From positions 18,069,639-18,133,638 of the forward strand of contig NC_083653.1 in assembly GCF_963576545.1 (NCBI RefSeq): a stretch of 64,000 nt of DNA, written 5' to 3'. This DNA is from Limanda limanda. Taxonomy: Eukaryota > Chordata > Actinopteri > Pleuronectiformes > Pleuronectidae. The translations under genes were made by a program, and so were the position numbers. Positions 1 through 13,275 of this stretch are shown piece by piece; position 1 is the first letter of the stretch; each line of letters opens with the position of its first letter. The notes beneath the pieces were generated by a model. That model had not been told where the DNA came from. It was given only the letters and a program-made list of their open reading frames with translations, and ran no database searches.

Positions 1-2606
1 AAATGTTCACAAGTTTAAACCAAAGACTGGATGTAAAGATGGATGCGGTTTCCTATTTTCCTCCTATTATCCAGTACTGAAGCATGGATGAGGATGATTT
101 CTGTAGATGCATACGATTCACTAATCGTGTGTCAGCATCCGTCATCAATCATGACCTTTCACGCCATTTTAATACTAAGACGTTCAAAGTGTGCACAACT
201 CCGCAAGGCTAACATCATAGCTCGCTGTGTTTTTGAAAGTGATCTGGATCTGACTTTTCATCTGGATCCACTCCAAAATGTATTAAGGTCTTCCTCATGT
301 CATGTCTCACCCTTACATCAGTGTATAAGAACTGCAGAGAGAAACCATCTTTGAGTCAATATACTGTGTATTTAGATTTTTGCTTTGTTTATGACCTCTA
401 CTGTGGCAAGTCACCAGGGGACATTGGAAAGGCTGTCGGCCATCTTCATGTACAGTCAATGAATTAAAAATGAAGGTTTTCTTCAGGACAAATATGACAA
501 ATGAAAGATTTTAAATGGAAAAAAACGAAAGGTTGTTCCGTGAACATAACAAAGAAAGCATTGTCTGTGGTTAAAGGTGCCCTGTGGAGTTTCCCTGCGT
601 ACAAACAAAAGCTCTGTTTACATTCAGTGTTTCTCAACAAAACACAATGAGGTCTTACAAACATGTTGACTTCATTTATTTCCTCCACAAACGTTTGCAG
701 AGGTCATTTTTATTCATTTAAATCACTTGCATTGCCATTTTTCTTAAAAATGAACTTCTGTTTTACTAATAGGGGCATTGAAAAGTGCACCATAGATCAT
801 GAAATTAAAACTTGATCTCCCTGATTGAAGAAATGTAAATTTATTTCTGTTCAGGGTTGTAGGTGAACACATAGCAGAAACACAGATGCTAGATATTATC
901 ATACTTTTGACATCTGATCATTGTACTTCTCCTCTGTTTAAAATACAAATATTAAACCTTGCAATACAACAATATGCCAAATTACATTCAGGCTTCCACA
1001 AATCATTTGGTTAGTCTTGTTGCCCGGAGAATGATTTCTCCCACAGCCGAGGTTGTTTCAGACGCCCAGACAGCAGCAGGGAAAAGCAATTTAAACGTGG
1101 CACTCACTTTGGTGCTTTAAATGCATCGAGTTTTTCTTTAATTATAAAGCACAGATGGCTTTGAGACTGCTGCACGGTTTCACCGGCACATTCTTTGAAG
1201 CAAGGAGGTGTGTCTAAATTGAGGTTAGGCGAGGACAGTGGGGTTGCTGGGGGATTTACTCTCACAGAACAACTTGTGTAATGGAAAGGCAGGTCATTGA
1301 TCAAGACCAGCAGTTGACTGACAGGCTAATATACAGTAGTTCCCCAGTCACACAAATCTCTGAACTTGCCTTCAAAGCCCTTTGGACAAACTTTGTTTTA
1401 ATCATTGATTTTAAAAGTTCCTTTTTGAATAGACATCTTAAGCTAACTTCTTTTTTCTTTACTCAATTTTTAGATAAGAACTGCTTGTAAATGACTCATA
1501 GGGAAATACCTTTTGTCTCCAATACTTACTTCTTTAAAGGTTTTAGTTGCACCCACAGCACATTCTTCACAGAAATATTCCCTCACTGTATATTCTAAAC
1601 TCAATGTGCTATTTCAATTCACTTTAAGCCATGTCAGCTGGTAGTTAATACTATGGGAAAGAGGAAAGTCAAAGTTTCCACTCTCAGTGCAGCAATATTG
1701 ATACGTGGTTGTGAAAGAGGAACCGAGCGGACAAGAAAATTCCCTGCGTGATTTTTCCTTCCCTGTCTGGAATTGAGATTCAAAGAAATGTCTCTCGTAT
1801 CACGGCAGTTTATGATTCTGTGAAACTAGGGGATGTGAAAGTTTGATTTCCAGTGGATTAGAACAGAAAATGCAGAACAGTTTACTGTTTGCATGACCAT
1901 TCAGCTTGTATTTGTCATGTCATAGTCTTGTAGACATTCTTTTCTTAGACTTAAGTCTGCAACTGTGGTTTAATGCACATTAGTGCTAAACCATTCAGTT
2001 CCACAGAATTACGTTGCATAACTAAGTTTCTCTGCACGCTCTCTGGTGAGCCCTCACCCCTTTTTTGTGTCTTGCCAGGATTTGAAAGTTGTTCATAGCT
2101 TTTAAATAAACTCTCATCCAATCTTTTGACCTGTGTTCATCTCGGTCGTGACAAAGGTTTAGAGGCACGATCAGGTGATGGGCTTAAAGCCATTCAGATA
2201 AAGCTTCAGTGTTGGTTTACCCTGCGTTTTACAAAGGGGGTCACTATCAGATTTGCGAGAAGGATTAGAAATGTGGTACAAAACCTCATTCAAGACTCAG
2301 CCTCTAACTGTGAACCAGTGTTTCTGTGACTATTGAATGCATTTGGCAACTTTTCTGAGAGGATGAGACGGGCTTAAACCTCATCTGACTAAAATAGAGC
2401 TTTATAGACCTGCCTGTCAGATTTGTGTCAATAAGGTTTTTACCCAGATATTCTCTTTATCCCTCATATATTCCTTACTCTGTAATAGATGTGGAGACAG
2501 ATGTAACTGATGTGTTAAATCTGTGTCGCTCTAAACCATTGTTTTCTTTGTGAACAGAAGCAGAAATGTAGTTGTAACTTGCCAACACTAAACCCAACCT
2601 TACCCA
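1..2606. other. Non-coding, no gene recognised
   Basis: No open frame here has splice-flanked or family-like coding sequence. The short ORFs are AT-rich chance frames. It lies upstream of the first recognised cyria coding exon on the same strand, so it may be a 5' intron or upstream flank of cyria (inference). Confidence 0.6.
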
Positions 2607-3350
2607 TAGGGCTGGGCGATAAAACAATAGCGATAATTATGGTCGTCCTGTCGGAGTCTGCTTTCTCACCACTCCCCCTTTGACATGCGCTCACTTTACA
2701 CCAACACCATCACTGATCACTAGTTATTAGAACACGTACAGGAGTTTACTTGTGTTTGTTTGATTCGCTCGAGAGTTTGAGACATTTTTAAACCTGCTAC
2801 ACAACACAAGACGTAATGTAAAGCGCACGGTCAGGACATCAGTGTAAAGTGACCGAAACGATCCGGAGTCATAATCCAACACCATCGATTAATAACTATT
2901 TTAGAATATAGGACTAGATTGTTAATATCCCATGTGATTATCAATTTGTGTGTGAAGAGGGACAGAGACAAGCGGACACACACACATGCACACACACTCC
3001 TGAAGTCCTTTTCACAGATTATGATGCAATGCAGTGTTCTTTGTTGCTGAGGAAGCGACGCCTCGTTTATCCAGGAACATAAATATGAGGTAGACACGAG
3101 AATAAATAAATAGAAAAAGGCAAAATAATTATTTTACTAAATTAAAAACATGCTGAGTATGTACATTATTTACACCTTTTCACTGTAGTAGTTTGTATGA
3201 ATCATTGTAAAGTGCAGTGGCACAGGATGATTGTCAAGCAAGTTTTTTGTATGAATAAGTGGGTTCGATTTATATCGCACTATATATGGAAATCACCTGA
3301 TATGAAAAACATTATCGTGATAAGATGTTTTTCCGTATCGCACAGCCCTA
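2607..3350. mobile_element. Non-autonomous hAT-type DNA transposon
   Basis: The ends are inverted: left TAGGGCTGGGCGATA and right TATCGCACAGCCCTA, whose complement is TAGGGCTGTGCGATA. Subterminal GATA/ATCG-rich sequence (AGCGATAATTATGG left, ATTATCGTGATAAG right) is typical of a family very common in fish genomes that begins GGGCTGGGCGATA. No transposase ORF is present. The 8-bp target duplication is not clear: flanks are CTTACCCA and CCATACCC. The family name rests on memory of the terminal sequence. Confidence 0.72.
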
Positions 3351-3381
3351 CCATACCCTAAAACATCCATGATTTAAATGT

Positions 3382-3521
<140 letters not shown>

Positions 3522-3546
3522 GTACATACATACACACACACACACA

Positions 3547-6028
3547 GGGCCATGATTCAGTTTTATAATTCTCCTCTGAAGTGTAGGAAATTTATGATAA
3601 CATAGTACATGAGATTTGCCATACATTTTTGTTGCTTAAAAATCATGAGATTTTAAATTATACTTCTGGAATATTCCTTTTAATGAAAGGTCACGATAAA
3701 GCAAGAACACATTTTTTGCATTACTGTTAAGTATTATCATTTATATTGAATTATTTTTGTTATTGTACTTTGTCCGTGGCCAATAAAAGCCAGAACCATC
3801 GTTGGCTGCTACTGAGAAGCTCTCTGGTCGTTGTCTCCGACCGACCTGACTGCCAGTTTTCATGGAACACTGTGCCTGCAGGTATCATATCTGTAGTTTG
3901 GCTGGAGATTGAAGTGAGGCACTTTTTGTGGCTGCAGGTTACGTTTCTTCTTAGATAAAGCAACTGCTGCAGCACATGTACCAACATGCCACCATTACAC
4001 CGCAACTTGAATCCTTTTCAAGGAAATGTAAAAATAAACCAGCACTGCCCCCTTGTGGTTTACTTTTCTATTTAATCATAATTCTATATTTGCTGCATGA
4101 AATTGATAATCAAAGACGTGCTAAGGTTTAGAGATTCTCCAGACCCAAGGCTGTTCGTGCAGGATCAGTATGCAGACCATTTGATCTAGTTTGTGATGTA
4201 CATATAAATAGATGATGAGTGCAAGATGAGGAATGAATACCGTAAGAGAAAATAGTTGCCAGTTTGCTGGAAGCTGTGCAGAGAAATGCAGTGTGAGTAT
4301 CATGTGAGCACAGTGACTCTTTTGTTGTCACTTCACACCATGTTGGAGGTGAAAGAGAAGTTGGATCTCTGTGTGTGTGTGAGAAGATAAGCCAGTGTGA
4401 TCTTATGGTTCCTCTGTACGGTACGAGTCTTCAACTGCACAGTCATCCACAAATACTTAACAGGCAGATTCAAATAACAAGTTTTGTTTTCCACCTGTCA
4501 TGAGTGTAACGTCTGGTTGAGTTTTTTTGAATTTTTGAAGGTCACACTGGTTCCACTTGCGTAACCCTGACATACTGTGACGTTCTTTCATTTTACCGCA
4601 ATCATGGCTTCATATATATTGTAACTTTGAGGCCTGCTCTGATTACAGAGTTTGTCACCACCCTCCAAGGCTGGTGAAGTAAACTTTTCACCAGAAAATT
4701 GCCACCTGCCTTCTGCCTTTTGCCTCCAATAAAAAGGTTTTATAGTGTAACTGCTATTTACGACTCCCTCCCCGTGTTTGGTCACGTTCAGAGAGAATCC
4801 AAAAGAGCAGAGAAGCAGGTTCAGAACCTCAGGAGTTGTGTTCAGTGAGAGCGGGAGGACATTTTGCTTTATCAGCCTCTTTACTGGCAAGGAAACATAC
4901 GAAAAGCTGCACAGTGTGACTTCCACTAGTACACATTGCAATTTAAATAAAATATTACTTGTCTCAATAACTAAGTTCCTGCTGTATGTGCACACATTCT
5001 GATCAATACACAAACAAACCATTAATGAACAGAGATAGTGTCATTTTTATGTGCATGAATTTAAGTGAGATTTTCATTTAAAGATAATACAATTGACCGA
5101 AGAGAACGGACCTCACAGGATTAGTCAAGTCAATTTACAGAAAAATTATCGACAAAAATGTGTCTTTGCACACCAACTCTGTATTTATTTATTTTTTCAA
5201 TTGGTTATCCAATTATAATCATCATGCATAGGAAGATTGGACACTGAGTCCGATGCCTTTTGTTTTCCTGTTTGTAACAAAAATTCGAAGTAGGAGAGGA
5301 ATTGGGGTTGAGTAGTAAGGATGATTTTGTGGTCCCTTGAAAAAAGAAAACATCAAATCCATCCAATCCTACGGAGAATTTCATTTTTATCAATTTTCCA
5401 TTATCCAGATTGCTTCCTGGTCTATTTCAGGATGTTAATAGTCTTTTGCTACTAGCACTGAGACCACATATTGGAGAGAAGAAAAAAAAGTTATGATCCA
5501 ATTGATCCCGAACATGAATCAACTCGAAAGCCTTTGACAGATGCAAACTTTAAATGAGAAATGCAAGTTTCTGAGTCTGTAAAATTGTATTTATTTTTAA
5601 ATGTGTAACAATTTAAGGGGGGGAAATAGGAAAGAGTTGTGAGACCTTTAATCTCAAAGTAATATTATAAAACACATTGAATCCTTTTTGGTTTCAGCCT
5701 CTCAAAAATTAATGCATGCTGGGGTTTGTTTAATTACAGCAAACTGAACATATTTGGCTTTTTAAGCTGTAGGTCAGACAAAATAATATAATAAATAATA
5801 CCTGAGCTGAAAAGGAATCTATTCACTTTGATAAATCATCATCCCAAACCAAAAAAAACCACCTCTGTCGGGTACGAATCATTTGTTTGCGATGAAGACA
5901 TTTTAATTTTACTTGAATTTGTTGTGTCATGTGCAAAGTTATCTTCACATACATGTATTTTGTGTAATTGTACTCATTTATGTTGTTTTTTTTGTCTCCT
6001 GTTGTAACCATTGTATTTCGACCATCAG
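3547..6028. other. Non-coding stretch upstream of cyria coding exons
   Basis: No coding exon was recognised. The sequence is AT-rich with short chance ORFs on both strands. It ends at the CAG acceptor in front of cyria exon 1A, so at least its right part is probably intronic. Confidence 0.55.
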
Positions 6029-6108
6029 GTTTGCTGGGATGGGTAACCTGCTTAAAGTCCTAACAAGGGAAATAGAGAACTATCCACACTTTTTCCTGGA
6101 CTTTGAAA
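6029..6108 (+). CDS. cyria: cyria exon 1A, A-type N-terminus
   Basis: The acceptor CATCAG ends at 6028 and the ATG is at 6039. The exon encodes 23 residues, starting [14 protein letters not shown] and ending FFLDFE, then one base (A) before the donor GTAAGT. The junction codon with exon 2 is AAT (Asn). This is the N-terminus usual for CYRIA. Confidence 0.9.
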
Positions 6109-9100
6109 GTAAGTCTGGCCAAGGAGTGGAACAAAGTGAGAAAAGGTGGATGAAGAGAGAGATATGGGGAGGGGGGATTTTGTCAGGCTCAGCATTTTCC
6201 TTCCTGTTAGCAGGTCTCCGCTCCTGACGACGAACCCGTGATGGACTCTGCTTATGCTCCAATCTCTTCTCCTTTGCCTTCTTCCCGTTTTCTTTTTCTT
6301 CCACTCAGTAATGACCGCTCGCTATTTCAGCTCTCATCTCCCGTCCCTGTTCACGTAACTTGTTTTGATGACTTCTTAACATCACACACACTTTTCTTCT
6401 TTTCTTTTCTCTTCCTTTCCCTTTTTCTCTCTTGCAGAAACCAAATGGGGAATCTGTTAAATGTGCTCACTTGCACAGAGCTTGAACAGGGGCCAAACTT
6501 TTTCCTTGACTTTGAAAGTGAGAACAGCTAATGCTTTACCTTGTGCTAGGCCAACCCCTCCCTTCTGCATCCCTAAATTAATTTTTCCTTTAAGCCCTCG
6601 TTAGCTGCTCTGACTGGTCAGGGGTCAGCCTATTCAGCAATTTAATCATCAACCTTTCTCCTTTAAATTTCTAATGCTGCCTCTGAAGGCTGTTATTTTA
6701 TTTCATGATTGATTTCAGTGCGGTTTAAAAATCTATTCTCTGTTTGCCAAGATGAAGAAGAATGGTGCTGACCCTTGACCTTTGCTGTCAGTTTATACTA
6801 GCTCGTCTGCATGTATGACCCTTTAGGTTCACTTACAATAGGGGAACTTTGATGCATATGTATGTGGCATAATGTAATTACTAACATATTAGAGTTCAGG
6901 TCACGTTACACAGTGTCTTATCTTTAGCCTTGTTTCACTTCCTGTACAGTTATGTGTAGTCACCAATTAATTACATAATCTGTATTCGTTCAATATATAT
7001 GAATGCTGAAAGCATTTCTCCACATTTCATAACTGGAAATTAAAACATTAAAACTGCTCTGCTACACATAAAATAGACAATATAGCTCATTTTTAAAACA
7101 CAGCAAAAAATCTGCCATGCTCTTTTTTTTTCTAAAACCTCCCACAGAAAAAAATAAAATTAAAATAACACAAAACGCCTCCGCTATGGCACCTCAAACG
7201 CACTCACAATTTAGCAAACCTCAGGCTTTGTTTATTCAGCAAAGAGGAAATGATGGGTGTGGAAGGTTTTTGAAATGCAAAACCGACCCCATACGCTGAG
7301 TTTTAATGTCAGTGATGCTCTAAATTTAGAGCTGTTGTTGCAGAGTTTTGACTCTCTGGGGTCATGACAGCCAGAGCCTGTATTCTGCCTGCAGACACCT
7401 TAGAATTATGTCTTTTATTATGGAGGTCACGATAGCTCATACAAAACTTTTCCCAACGACTGAAGCAAACCGAGCTGACAACACATTTTTGGATTGTTCA
7501 GGGAGAGAAGGGCCTGCAGACCCTTGCAAATAATTGATGTGTATGTTAAGACATATTTTCAGGCATGGCTTTATGGTTGATTTAAAATAATCCAAATTAA
7601 TTTAAGCATTCATAAGCAGTAAAATAAAACGTACTACTTACTTCACACTTTTAAAACTTCTATGAATTTTTTGCATGGCTCTTAAACAAGGCCCTTCTGC
7701 CGCTCCATGGCTCTATAAGAGCTCACAGCATCCTGCTTTGGAGTGAGTCGCCTGCAATCACACTTTAAAATATTTAAGCAATGACACAGTTGTACTGTAC
7801 TGTGTACAACTGAAAGCACTAAAAGAACATGTTAAGTTTTTCAATATATACTGAATATCTTATTACTTGTTCTTTTACTGTCAGCCTCCAAATATCGCTG
7901 CCTTGACATACTGACATACTTTTTCTTGTATGTTAACAAGAAACACAGGTTCTTTTGAAACAAGATGCAGAAAATGCATCCATCTCTAGTGTTTTTACTT
8001 ACTGAGATGTACATCTGGTTCCTTTTAAAGTTTCCAGCGAGTTCTCTAATTTCTGTGTAAATGTGTTGTAGTGTCATTAGTGTAGTTTTCATATTTTTTT
8101 TAGCACATAATATATTAAGTTTTTTATTTAAAATTAAAAGCACCACTGAGCTCAAGGCACCAGAAAATGTTGACTCAAGTGAAACTGGTTTTAGATTTGA
8201 CCCACATACACCCAGCTCATTGTGCTGAATGTTTTTTGTTCTTTTTCTCTTTCTTACTCATATTCTAAATGATAGCTTTTCAGAAGGAAATGAACCAAAT
8301 TTAAGGGTTAACTTTTATTCACAAAAGCATTCAGCACACAAGCATGTTTTTTCCCCAGTCAGTGTTTCATCATGATTAAACACTCAGTCATTATTACTGT
8401 AACAAAAGCCATTTCACATCAATGAAAAATGAATGTGTGCGATTCTGCAATAAAAAGTAAGACAATTAAATAAAAATTGAAGTTCAAGTTTAATATTTGT
8501 TCAGCTACAAATTAGTCAGAATCGGATTCTTGATGTGAAAAGGCGAGAATTAATAGCGTTGTGATGTTTGAATTGTCAGACTGCTATTAGCTTAGGTAAT
8601 TGTTGTGATGGTGAATGATTTGTGTCAGCATATATGTGTGTATTCATGCGTGTGTGTTTGTTTGTTAGATGCACAGCCGACAGAAGGAGAGCGAGACGTG
8701 TGGAACCAGGTGAACTCAGTCCTCCAGGACTCGGAGAACATCCTGTTGGGTCTGCAGTCGTATAAAGGAGCCGGCCAGGAGATCAGAGATGTAAGAAGCA
8801 TGCAAAACAAGAACACCACAGCGCTCCATCGCACAAATGCTGTGAACATGACATGTCTTGTCATAAGTTCATACGATAAACCAACACTGAGCAGGGATGA
8901 AATCCTGTCTTTTTATACTTTTTCTTTTCATTTCACAAAGTAAGAAAGACCAGAACAGTATATACACTGCTCACAAGTCCAGCTGATATTTAAGTTTCTA
9001 AAATGTAGGCAAAGAACAAAAGGAAAGAAAATAGCTTCTAAAAATATGAATAAAGTTAACTATGGATTCTTCATTTCTTTTCTTATTTCCACAATGGTAA

Positions 9101-12100
9101 ATGAAACATTGTTCAGAAATTGCATCCAAGCATTTTTGCAGAGGTTCATACAAATGTGATGCACATTAGTTTGCTTTACTTTTGCCTTCTGTCCATTTCC
9201 TCCCAAACCAGCTGCATGATATAAAAGGCCTTGTCTACACAACTGAGGATATTTTTTAAATAGCTATTTTCCCCCTAATTAAAAAAAAAAAAAAAAAAAC
9301 TCCTTCAACACAACCTTTGTTTAACCAAATATTTTTGTCTACACAATTTCACAAAAAGGACAACAAACGCTCCAATAAGCATGCTGTACCAGCAGGTACC
9401 GATAAAGTTTACATCAACAGTGTGTCGAATACCAGAGAAAAATGCTGTGGTCCAAGTAATATTAAGCGAGGGAGTCTTCTGTGATTGCCAGTAATGCGAT
9501 GCAGTGATGCTAAATTTAGCAGCAAACTTGTAATTGGATCTAGTAATGCTAATCGAAGGTAGAGAATCCAATATATAGTGGCCATTGCTGTTGTTTTTTC
9601 TGGCTCATGCTCATTACACAAAGCAACGGTGGGCATGCACAAATAAACTGTGATGTCTGCGCTTTGGAAGGCGTTTGCAGTTTTAATTACTTTTGCATGT
9701 GGAAACACGGGCAATTTGTTTTGCAAAATATCCACTGAGACTGATCGTCTCTGTTTTTGTTAGTTGTCTTTTCTCACCATTCTGATAATATGCACTTCCA
9801 CTTTCTTTGTGCAGAACAGTAGTGTCCTAGTCATGTATCAGAGCTGAGTTTAGATGATTCCTTTCCACAGCATACAAAGTTTAAGTGGCACCTGATGTTG
9901 ATGATCATTATGGCATCAACCATGGCTGTTTTCTAACGTGGTCCTCCTTCTTGTTTTTGTCAAGGCAATTCAAAACCCTAACGACTTCAGGCTGCAGGAG
10001 CGAGCGTGGAACTCCGTCTGCCCGCTGGTCATCAAACTCAAGAAGTTCTACAGTTTCTCTCTAAGATTAGGTATGTTCGCAGCACATTTTACCACTATTT
10101 TAAGTGGTGGTATCATCATTTCTTTTTTAATAGGGTTTATATTTTGCCATTAATTAGTATAAACATATTTTTCAGAATCTTTGCATGTTAATGTATTGAG
10201 TAAATGTGTGCCTGTCCACAGAGGAGGGTCTGCAGAGTCTTTTGGAGTCGCTGACGTGTTCGCCCTTCACGCCCACTCAGCACCTGGAGAGGGAGCAGGC
10301 CTTGGCCAAACAGTTTGCGGAGATCCTCCATTTCACTCTGCGCTTCGATGAGCTCAAGGTCCCCTAAAAAGACACACACACTCACACCTTCAGACCAAGA
10401 ATCAACATCTCCCTGAGTTCACAAGTGCACAGCATGATGTTCAGGAGTGAACGCACCCAACACGTCTAAAAGATGCATTTGAGATCCGATAACTTAGACC
10501 ACATTTAGAGGTGGCTGAGACGCATGTGGCCACATTCTTTTCACTCTGTGAACCTAAATGTGGTCACATGCGTCTCAGCCACCTGGCCCAAAACGAGGGA
10601 ACGCCCCCTAATCTGACATCCTCTGACCTGTTACAGTTTCATAATGAATCCAAAAAGTTTTCAGGTAAGCGATTTATCTTTGGCCATCTCCACAAAATTA
10701 TAACTGAACATCACTTATAGACTTTTCCACCCATAGTTATTAAAATAGTATTTCAACTCCATGTGGTTGCTGCTGCTGTTGTTTTGCACAGTCCCTCCTG
10801 GCTGTTTCCTTACACACAAACACACTGACAACCACCATATTTATATATACTTAAACATATCTATTGTCTCGTAAACTCAGACTGGCTAAAGCAAACATCA
10901 TCATGAAGTTTAAACAAATGATGTATGTTGTTTTTATTTGCATATAGTGTGTGTATCACAAGTGTTAACAGGAGACTCATTCAGGACACACTTTAATATC
11001 AGGTTTGAACTACGATCTGATCTCATGAGTGATGTTGATACCAGGTGTGAACAGGGCCACAGTCTTGGTCACATGACAAATACAGCACTCTTGTATGACA
11101 TAGTGTGTTTAACAGTCATGTCTAAATGTCTTATTGTTTTCCTTCAGATGAGAATTCCTGCCATCCAGAATGACTTCAGCTACTACAGAAGAACAATCAG
11201 TCGAAACAGAATAAACAACATGAATGTGAGTTGTCAAGAAATGATAAATAGCTCAGATCTACATTCGTAAACTTGTGTAACAGCAGACTTTGATATTCCT
11301 ATATTAACTTTATGCATTGCTCTCTCTGTCTAAAACAGCAAACAGAATGACATAATAAATCTGTTAATTGTGTTTTCACTTGTCTTTTACGTCAAATCAA
11401 AATCCAGAGAATAAGCCAAACTTACCACACTTTTGCTACTACTGTTAAAAATGTAGTTATTGTCAAAAAATGATAATACTACTGCTTTTCCAGAAATGTA
11501 GGGATGATATCTATCCTCAGTAGAAGACAAGTCTGGAATAAAAACAAACCTTCATCTTTGTTCTTTGTTTCTTGTAGTTGGACATTGAGAGTGAAGTGAA
11601 CAACGAGATGGCCAACAGGATGTCTCTGTTTTACGCTGAGGCCACGCCCATGCTGAAAACACTCAGCAACGCAACCACAAACTTTGTGACAGAGGTGAGA
11701 ACACCATCAGTTATCCTTATTGTTACCGCAAAGTTGTCACACTAATTCAGTTGCGTGTATATCGGTCTGTCACAAAAAAATTGTATACAAACAAAAGCAA
11801 AATATGTAGCATTCATTGTCAGAATGCTGCCACTCTGACAACTGATACAAAAAATACAAATGGATTAATCTTGTTGACACCTGTTCTGACTGAAAAATGA
11901 TTTTACTCACATTTACACTGATTCACAATTCATATTCAGGATGATGATTCCAGAAAACGTGTATAGTTTGATAAGTTGTGTAATAATGTGCCCCCTGTGT
12001 GTCTGTTTTCTATAGAACAAAACTCTACCACTGGAGAACACGACAGACTGTCTCAGCACCATGGCAAGCATCTGTAAAGTCATGCTGGAGACACCGTGAG

Positions 12101-13214
12101 TTACAATGCTTTGCCAAACACACACACACACACACACACAAACATACACACACACAATGGTCCATTCAAGACTAGTGTTTTTTATAGATTTAATCAAGGG
12201 AGATCAGCTTGTTTGTTGATAAAAAGCCAGTTAAAATTTGAAGAATTTACAGTCATTTGCTGTGTGATTTCAAGTTTTATTATTAGGAGTATTCAAGGAC
12301 ACAGCTCGGTGTACAGAATGCACACATGTATTCGTTAAAGTGCCATTAATAATGAATTGCCTGTATAGATTATTTAAAAGAAATCATTGGCTCTCAGTTC
12401 TCTCTCCTCACCATGTAATCTCTTTCTTTTCTGATCCTGTGTTTCTCTCGCTTTCTGTTTTTCTAGAGAATATTCGAGTCGTTTTAGCAGCGACGAAACG
12501 CTCTTGTTTTGCATGAGGGTCATGGTCGGGGTCATCATTCTTTACGACCACGTCCATCCCAACGGTGCCTTCAACAAGTCCTCCAAGATAGACGTAAGAC
12601 ACACACACACAAAAAAAGTTGGCTATAATAGTTCTAATCAGATATGTTTGAGATATGCTTTTTGTTTGAGAGAGAGAGGGAGGTTGTGTAATGTGTTGTA
12701 TGCACTTCTGCATTATAATTGTAGTCTGAGGCTTTAAGATTTTGGTAAAATATTTAACCTGCTTTAAAAAGTAAAAAATATTACATAATCAATATGTTGT
12801 ATTAATGCCAATATTGTGGCTGGCATTCACAAATAGATCAATATGTGAGACACTGTATGAAACTGAACAGTAGTAATCTCCCAGATAAATGCAGATGTCC
12901 ACAGGCGGCACAACACTACAATTGTTTTATTTTATTGAAATAAACTTTAATAGTGAGTAACTCGCACAAATCAACATGAGCTGTTCCCACACATAACCTA
13001 CATTATCCTATACTGTGTGTGTTGCATCTCACTGAGGACCAAGCATGACTAGGCATATGACATTTCAACTATTTTCACCAACAACAGCACCCCCTGCTGC
13101 ATATCTGCTGTAAATACATTATTACTGCACCGTGCTAAAACATATAACCAGAGATGAACCACTAGTCTACAATGATGTTGATGTCTTGATAGTCAAGTAG
13201 TCTATGAAACCCCT

Positions 13215-13275
<61 letters not shown>

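Noticed and set aside
6039..6108. Second separate cyri gene for exon 1A
   Set aside because: Exons 1A and 1B share phase and the same downstream exon set; there is no second downstream gene body.
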